A stretch of DNA of 9,941 nt, from assembly GCA_964364855.1 (NCBI GenBank), contig CAYINU010000069.1:1-9941 (forward strand), given 5' to 3'. Made by a program: the position numbers and the translations under genes. The DNA comes from CAYINU01 sp964364855. Its GTDB lineage: Bacteria > Margulisbacteria > Marinamargulisbacteria > CAYINU01. Shown piece after piece: positions 7,136 through 9,941 of this stretch. Each line of letters begins with the position of its first letter. Within the stretch, counting starts at the first letter, position 1. The notes under the pieces were generated by a model. That model had not been told where the DNA came from. It searched no databases and worked only from the letters and a program-made list of their open reading frames with translations.

Positions 7136-7164
7136 TTCAATCTCATAACAGGGTGCGATACAGT

Positions 7165-7905
7165 ATGAGGGCAATGACCCGAGAAACGTGGCTCATCGAT
7201 ATCGGCAATACGCATACTACCGGCGCGCGCTTGACTGACGGCGGTTGGGAGACACCCTGGCAGATGTCCACGGCCGACTTTTTGACACAAGGTCGCTTTC
7301 CCGGTGTGGATTTTGAAAGCCATCTGATCCTCTCATCGGTGGTACCTCAGGTCGATATCGTATTGAAACGCTTTTATCCCCATCCCTTTTTCATCACCTA
7401 TCAGAACCTTCCCCAGCTCAAATTGAACTTGGAAAAGCCGGAAGAAGTCGGATCTGATCGCATCGTCAATGCCCTGGCGGCTTATATCATCACCTCGGGT
7501 CCGGTGCTGATTGTGGATTGCGGGACGGCCCTCACGTGGTGCTATGTCGATAGAACGGGTACGTATCAAGGCGGCGCCATTTTTCCGGGCACCCACCTGT
7601 GCACACAGGCACTGGCCGAACACACCGCTAAAATCGGTGCGGTGCCCTTTGTCTGTAATTTGGACCTCGTGGGCAAAACCACCGTGGCCGCCGTACAAGT
7701 GGGCATTACAAACGTTTTTGTTCAGGCCATTAATGGCATGATTGCCACGTTTAAAGACCGTGAACCCGACCTCGTCGTTTTTGGTACCGGTAATGGACTG
7801 CTGCCATTGCAAATTCATCTGAATGTGGACCGTTATGAGCCTCACCTCATTTTCCATGGTCTGGCTTACTGCGCTCAAAAGATAGCCGGCACCCACGCCA
7901 TTTGA
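7165..7905 (+). CDS. coaX: Type III pantothenate kinase
   Basis: CoaX phosphorylates pantothenate with ATP, the first step of coenzyme A synthesis; type III enzymes belong to the ASKHA fold and are not feedback-inhibited by CoA. The 246-residue product shows the family motifs in order: phosphate-binding DIGNTHTTG (12-20), PEEVGSDRIVNA (92-103) with the GxDR pantothenate-site element, DCGTALTW (118-125), GGAIFPG (136-142) and VGKTTVAAVQVGI (169-181), ending in FGTGNG and a final HLIFHGL helix. The start is uncertain among GTG 7153, ATG 7165 and ATG 7174. ATG 7165 has AGGG about 11 bases upstream. ATG 7174 gives the most family-like N terminus, but its GAGGG is only two bases away. It is the first gene of a plus-strand group and meets the next gene with a gap of 14 bases. 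Confidence 0.94.
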   Translation: MRAMTRETWLIDIGNTHTTGARLTDGGWETPWQMSTADFLTQGRFPGVDFESHLILSSVVPQVDIVLKRFYPHPFFITYQNLPQLKLNLEKPEEVGSDRIVNALAAYIITSGPVLIVDCGTALTWCYVDRTGTYQGGAIFPGTHLCTQALAEHTAKIGAVPFVCNLDLVGKTTVAAVQVGITNVFVQAINGMIATFKDREPDLVVFGTGNGLLPLQIHLNVDRYEPHLIFHGLAYCAQKIAGTHAI

Positions 7906-7919
7906 TACCATACGCGCTT

Positions 7920-9764
7920 ATGTTCAGTGCCGTTATGGACGCTTTTAAACGCCGATTCGATCGTTCGCCCCGTCCCACACGCTTGCGGATGCAGGAGATC
8001 GGCGAACGCAACTATCGCTTTCTACCCTCCCGTCTGGAGGATCTCTGGCCGGCGTGGGTGCATCAAACCTGCTTACCGACCAGCCCGCATTTTATCGCCA
8101 CCGATCTCACCGGTCTGCTTTTAAATACGCAATACCGCCGCTGGACAAGGCTTGGCTCACCCGGTCTAAATACCGGAGCCATTGTGGACTCGCATGGATT
8201 GATTACCCCACTATCCCGCCACTGGTCATTGGATACATGGATCGCCATAGAGGGTAACGTGGTAGGGACCAGCCAACTCACTCCCATGGCCCAAACCCTG
8301 GACCCCACAACCGGTATTCTCACCACCCAATGGACAGCAGACGGATGGACATTAACCACGACGGGTCAAATCGTGATTGCGGATAACGGGCAACCGGTAT
8401 TGTGTATCACTTTTTCGGTTCAAAACCATCGTGCGCAGCCGATGTCTCTCACCCTGGTTCCGGCCATCCGACCCTGCACGCCTGAGGGCGTCGGGATCAT
8501 TCACCAGATCCACTATCTCTCCGGTCACGCTTTCGTCATCGACCATGCGCTATCGATGGTTCTGGATACCCCACCCGACAATATCGTTTGTCTGTCAGAC
8601 ATGGATAGTCCCGCCTACCGGCATGTCGGAAATTGGGAAATGATACTGTCCGCCACTTGCCCAAACGCATTGGCAACGGCATTTGTAGAATACCGATGGA
8701 CGCTCGCTCCCGGAAGCCGTCAGGAGACAACTGTACGCATTCCCCTAGATACCGGCCAGCAAAAGCGTCTGCCTTCTCCGGTAGATGTCGCTGCCCTCCG
8801 AACGTTTGATCTGGCCAATGCAACCCCTTTGGCCGCCCAGCAGTGGACCGCCTTATTGAAAAAGGCAACGCCGCCTCACACAACAAATCCCCAGTGGGTT
8901 GCGCTGTATCAGACCAGTCTCCATTATCTATTGGGGATTTTGGAACGGTCCTCTATGACCGAGGGGGCCCTGCGGGACATGACGGAAACGGCGTGGGTTC
9001 TCACCGCTCTTATTCGGGCCGGATATGCAACCTTGGTAGAACCGGTGCTCACACAGCTATTGAATCCGGAAAAACCCCTTGCTTCTCATGTGCGCAACCA
9101 GGAAGGTCAGTGGCTGTGGATCTTGCAAACCTTCCTCTCCCAATGCCCCGACCAAGAAGCGGTCTGGAAACCGGTCATGTTTGCCTTGGCCAAACACATC
9201 CGCACGACCGATGACGGCCATTTGGCCCATGCGTGGTGGCGGTTGGCAGGGCTGAAGTGGGGTATCGGCGCCGCACCAGACGAAAAGGCCAGCCGGGTGC
9301 TAGAAGACCGCTATACCACACTGGAAAAGCGGACTTGGGAACAATGGGATCACTATTTCGAAGTCCGGCCGGACGAACCGGCCCGATTGATCGGCAACTT
9401 TATTACCCCGCGGGACAGCACGCTCATCGATGCACTGGTCGTCGTATGGCCCTTGGACCTATTCTCCAAAAACGATAACCGTATCGCCAATACCGTCTCC
9501 TATATTCGCCGTCATTTCATGACCGACCAGGGACTTTTTCAACCGCTGCCTCCCAGCGGATTTTCTCCTTCTTTGCAAGCCCTTTTGGCCATCGTAACGG
9601 GCGAACGTACCGACTTGGAACCCCTATTGAATGGGGTGTCTTCTACGGGTGTATGGCCGGATGCCATTCATCCCGTCACGGGTAGCGGTTGCGGCATGAC
9701 GGGTCATGACTATGCGGTTAACGCCTTGTTCGTTCATGCCATGTTGGCCCGCTCATGGACATAA
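7920..9764 (+). CDS. Uncharacterised 614-residue protein, possible carbohydrate-active fold
   Basis: I do not recognise this gene with certainty. Its product is soluble-looking, with no signal peptide or membrane segment, and rich in Trp, Thr and Pro. The first half (to about residue 285) is predicted by eye to be beta-rich, with alternating hydrophobic strands (LTTTGQIVIADNGQPVLCIT, SLTLVPAIRPC) and the element RLGSPGLNTGAIVDSHGLIT. The second half (about 300-614) is helical, with repeated Trp-bearing helices (EGQWLWILQTFL, HAWWRLAGLKWG). It ends in WPDAIHPVTGSGCGMTGHDY. This order and the final motif remind me of proteins with a beta-sandwich plus (alpha/alpha)6 barrel as in glycosidase-related families, but no catalytic pair can be named. 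The start is uncertain: TTG 7902 (overlapping the coaX stop as TTGA), ATG 7920 or ATG 7935; none has a Shine-Dalgarno. Its end overlaps the next gene by 10 bases, so it is likely co-transcribed with it. Confidence 0.75.
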   Translation: MFSAVMDAFKRRFDRSPRPTRLRMQEIGERNYRFLPSRLEDLWPAWVHQTCLPTSPHFIATDLTGLLLNTQYRRWTRLGSPGLNTGAIVDSHGLITPLSRHWSLDTWIAIEGNVVGTSQLTPMAQTLDPTTGILTTQWTADGWTLTTTGQIVIADNGQPVLCITFSVQNHRAQPMSLTLVPAIRPCTPEGVGIIHQIHYLSGHAFVIDHALSMVLDTPPDNIVCLSDMDSPAYRHVGNWEMILSATCPNALATAFVEYRWTLAPGSRQETTVRIPLDTGQQKRLPSPVDVAALRTFDLANATPLAAQQWTALLKKATPPHTTNPQWVALYQTSLHYLLGILERSSMTEGALRDMTETAWVLTALIRAGYATLVEPVLTQLLNPEKPLASHVRNQEGQWLWILQTFLSQCPDQEAVWKPVMFALAKHIRTTDDGHLAHAWWRLAGLKWGIGAAPDEKASRVLEDRYTTLEKRTWEQWDHYFEVRPDEPARLIGNFITPRDSTLIDALVVVWPLDLFSKNDNRIANTVSYIRRHFMTDQGLFQPLPPSGFSPSLQALLAIVTGERTDLEPLLNGVSSTGVWPDAIHPVTGSGCGMTGHDYAVNALFVHAMLARSWT

Positions 9765-9941
9765 GGGAAAGCCAGACCATCACCATCCAAAAATTGGTCT
9801 TCAACGGCTACGGCCTGGGTCACCTCAATGGCCAGGCCGTGTTTGTCCCCAATACATTACCCGGCGATGACGTGGAGATCGAAATTACCCACCGAAAACA
9901 GCGTCACCTATTTGGCAAGGTCCTGACCTATCACCGCCACT
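9755..9941 (+). CDS. RlmD/RumA-like 23S rRNA (uracil-5-)-methyltransferase, N-terminal part (3' end outside window)
   Basis: Only the first 62 codons are present, running off the window edge. They encode a TRAM domain, a small OB-like RNA-binding fold: TITIQKLVFNGYGLGHLNG, then QAVFVPNTLPGDDVEIEI and HRKQRHLFGKVLTY. This is the standard N terminus of the TrmA/RumA family, which makes 5-methyluridine in 23S rRNA (U1939 or U747 in E. coli) from S-adenosylmethionine. TRAM domains also occur in MiaB-type and archaeal proteins, but there they are C-terminal or stand-alone; the N-terminal GxGLGxLxGxxVFVPxxLPGD pattern is the methyltransferase form. The catalytic domain is outside the window, so RlmD, RlmCD and TrmA-like members cannot be separated. 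The ATG at 9755 overlaps the preceding stop as ATGGACATAA. Confidence 0.85.
   Translation, partial: MDIRESQTITIQKLVFNGYGLGHLNGQAVFVPNTLPGDDVEIEITHRKQRHLFGKVLTYHRH

Noticed and set aside
7014..7164. CRISPR-like or mobile-element end from the repeats upstream of fic
   Set aside because: The units are only 8 bases with 3-4 base spacers, no inverted ends, target duplications or cas/transposase genes are present.
7333..7911. 192-codon minus-strand open frame opposite coaX
   Set aside because: The plus strand encodes an intact CoaX with all motifs; the antisense product shows no family resemblance.

Overview
The window is a gene-dense stretch of a bacterial chromosome, about 50% G+C by eye. It looks like core rather than accessory DNA: every gene except one Fic protein and one unrecognised protein is a housekeeping family, and there are no transposases, phage genes, RNA genes, CRISPR arrays or long repeats. 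The organism cannot be named from sequence alone. Two features suggest the FCB assemblage or a nearby deep-branching lineage: YbeY has an Asp in place of the third metal-binding His, as I recall for Bacteroidetes-type YbeY, and almost no start codon has a clear Shine-Dalgarno sequence. The C-terminal Cys4 zinc finger of the IleS fragment argues against Bacteroidetes proper. This placement is inference with low confidence.

Layout. Positions 1-821 (+) hold the 3' end of ileS. A convergent gap of about 110 bases (822-935) separates it from a minus-strand run of six overlapping genes, read from 7013 down to 936: fic, miaA, pgpH, ybeY, dgkA and a CorC/HlyC-type transporter gene. Every junction overlaps, by about 8, 35, 17, 1 and 11 bases, so they are very probably one operon with translational coupling. 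Upstream of fic lies a divergent intergenic region (7014-7164) with three copies of an 8-bp direct repeat spaced 11-12 bp apart. From there the plus-strand genes run outward: coaX (type III pantothenate kinase), a 614-residue protein I do not recognise, and the first 62 codons of an RlmD/RumA-like 23S rRNA uracil methyltransferase cut by the window edge.

How the genes fit together. The minus-strand operon combines tRNA modification (MiaA), cyclic-di-AMP breakdown (PgpH-type 7TM-HD phosphodiesterase), rRNA maturation (YbeY), lipid carrier or lipid phosphorylation (DgkA) and divalent-cation transport (CorC/CNNM family). PgpH, YbeY and DgkA are commonly clustered in bacteria. The less usual part is the Fic enzyme with a C-terminal winged helix at the head of the operon, its stop codon overlapping the miaA start. 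The plus-strand group joins CoA synthesis with rRNA methylation around the unknown protein, whose N-terminal half looks beta-rich and whose C-terminal half looks helical, an arrangement reminiscent of beta-sandwich plus alpha/alpha-barrel carbohydrate-active proteins.
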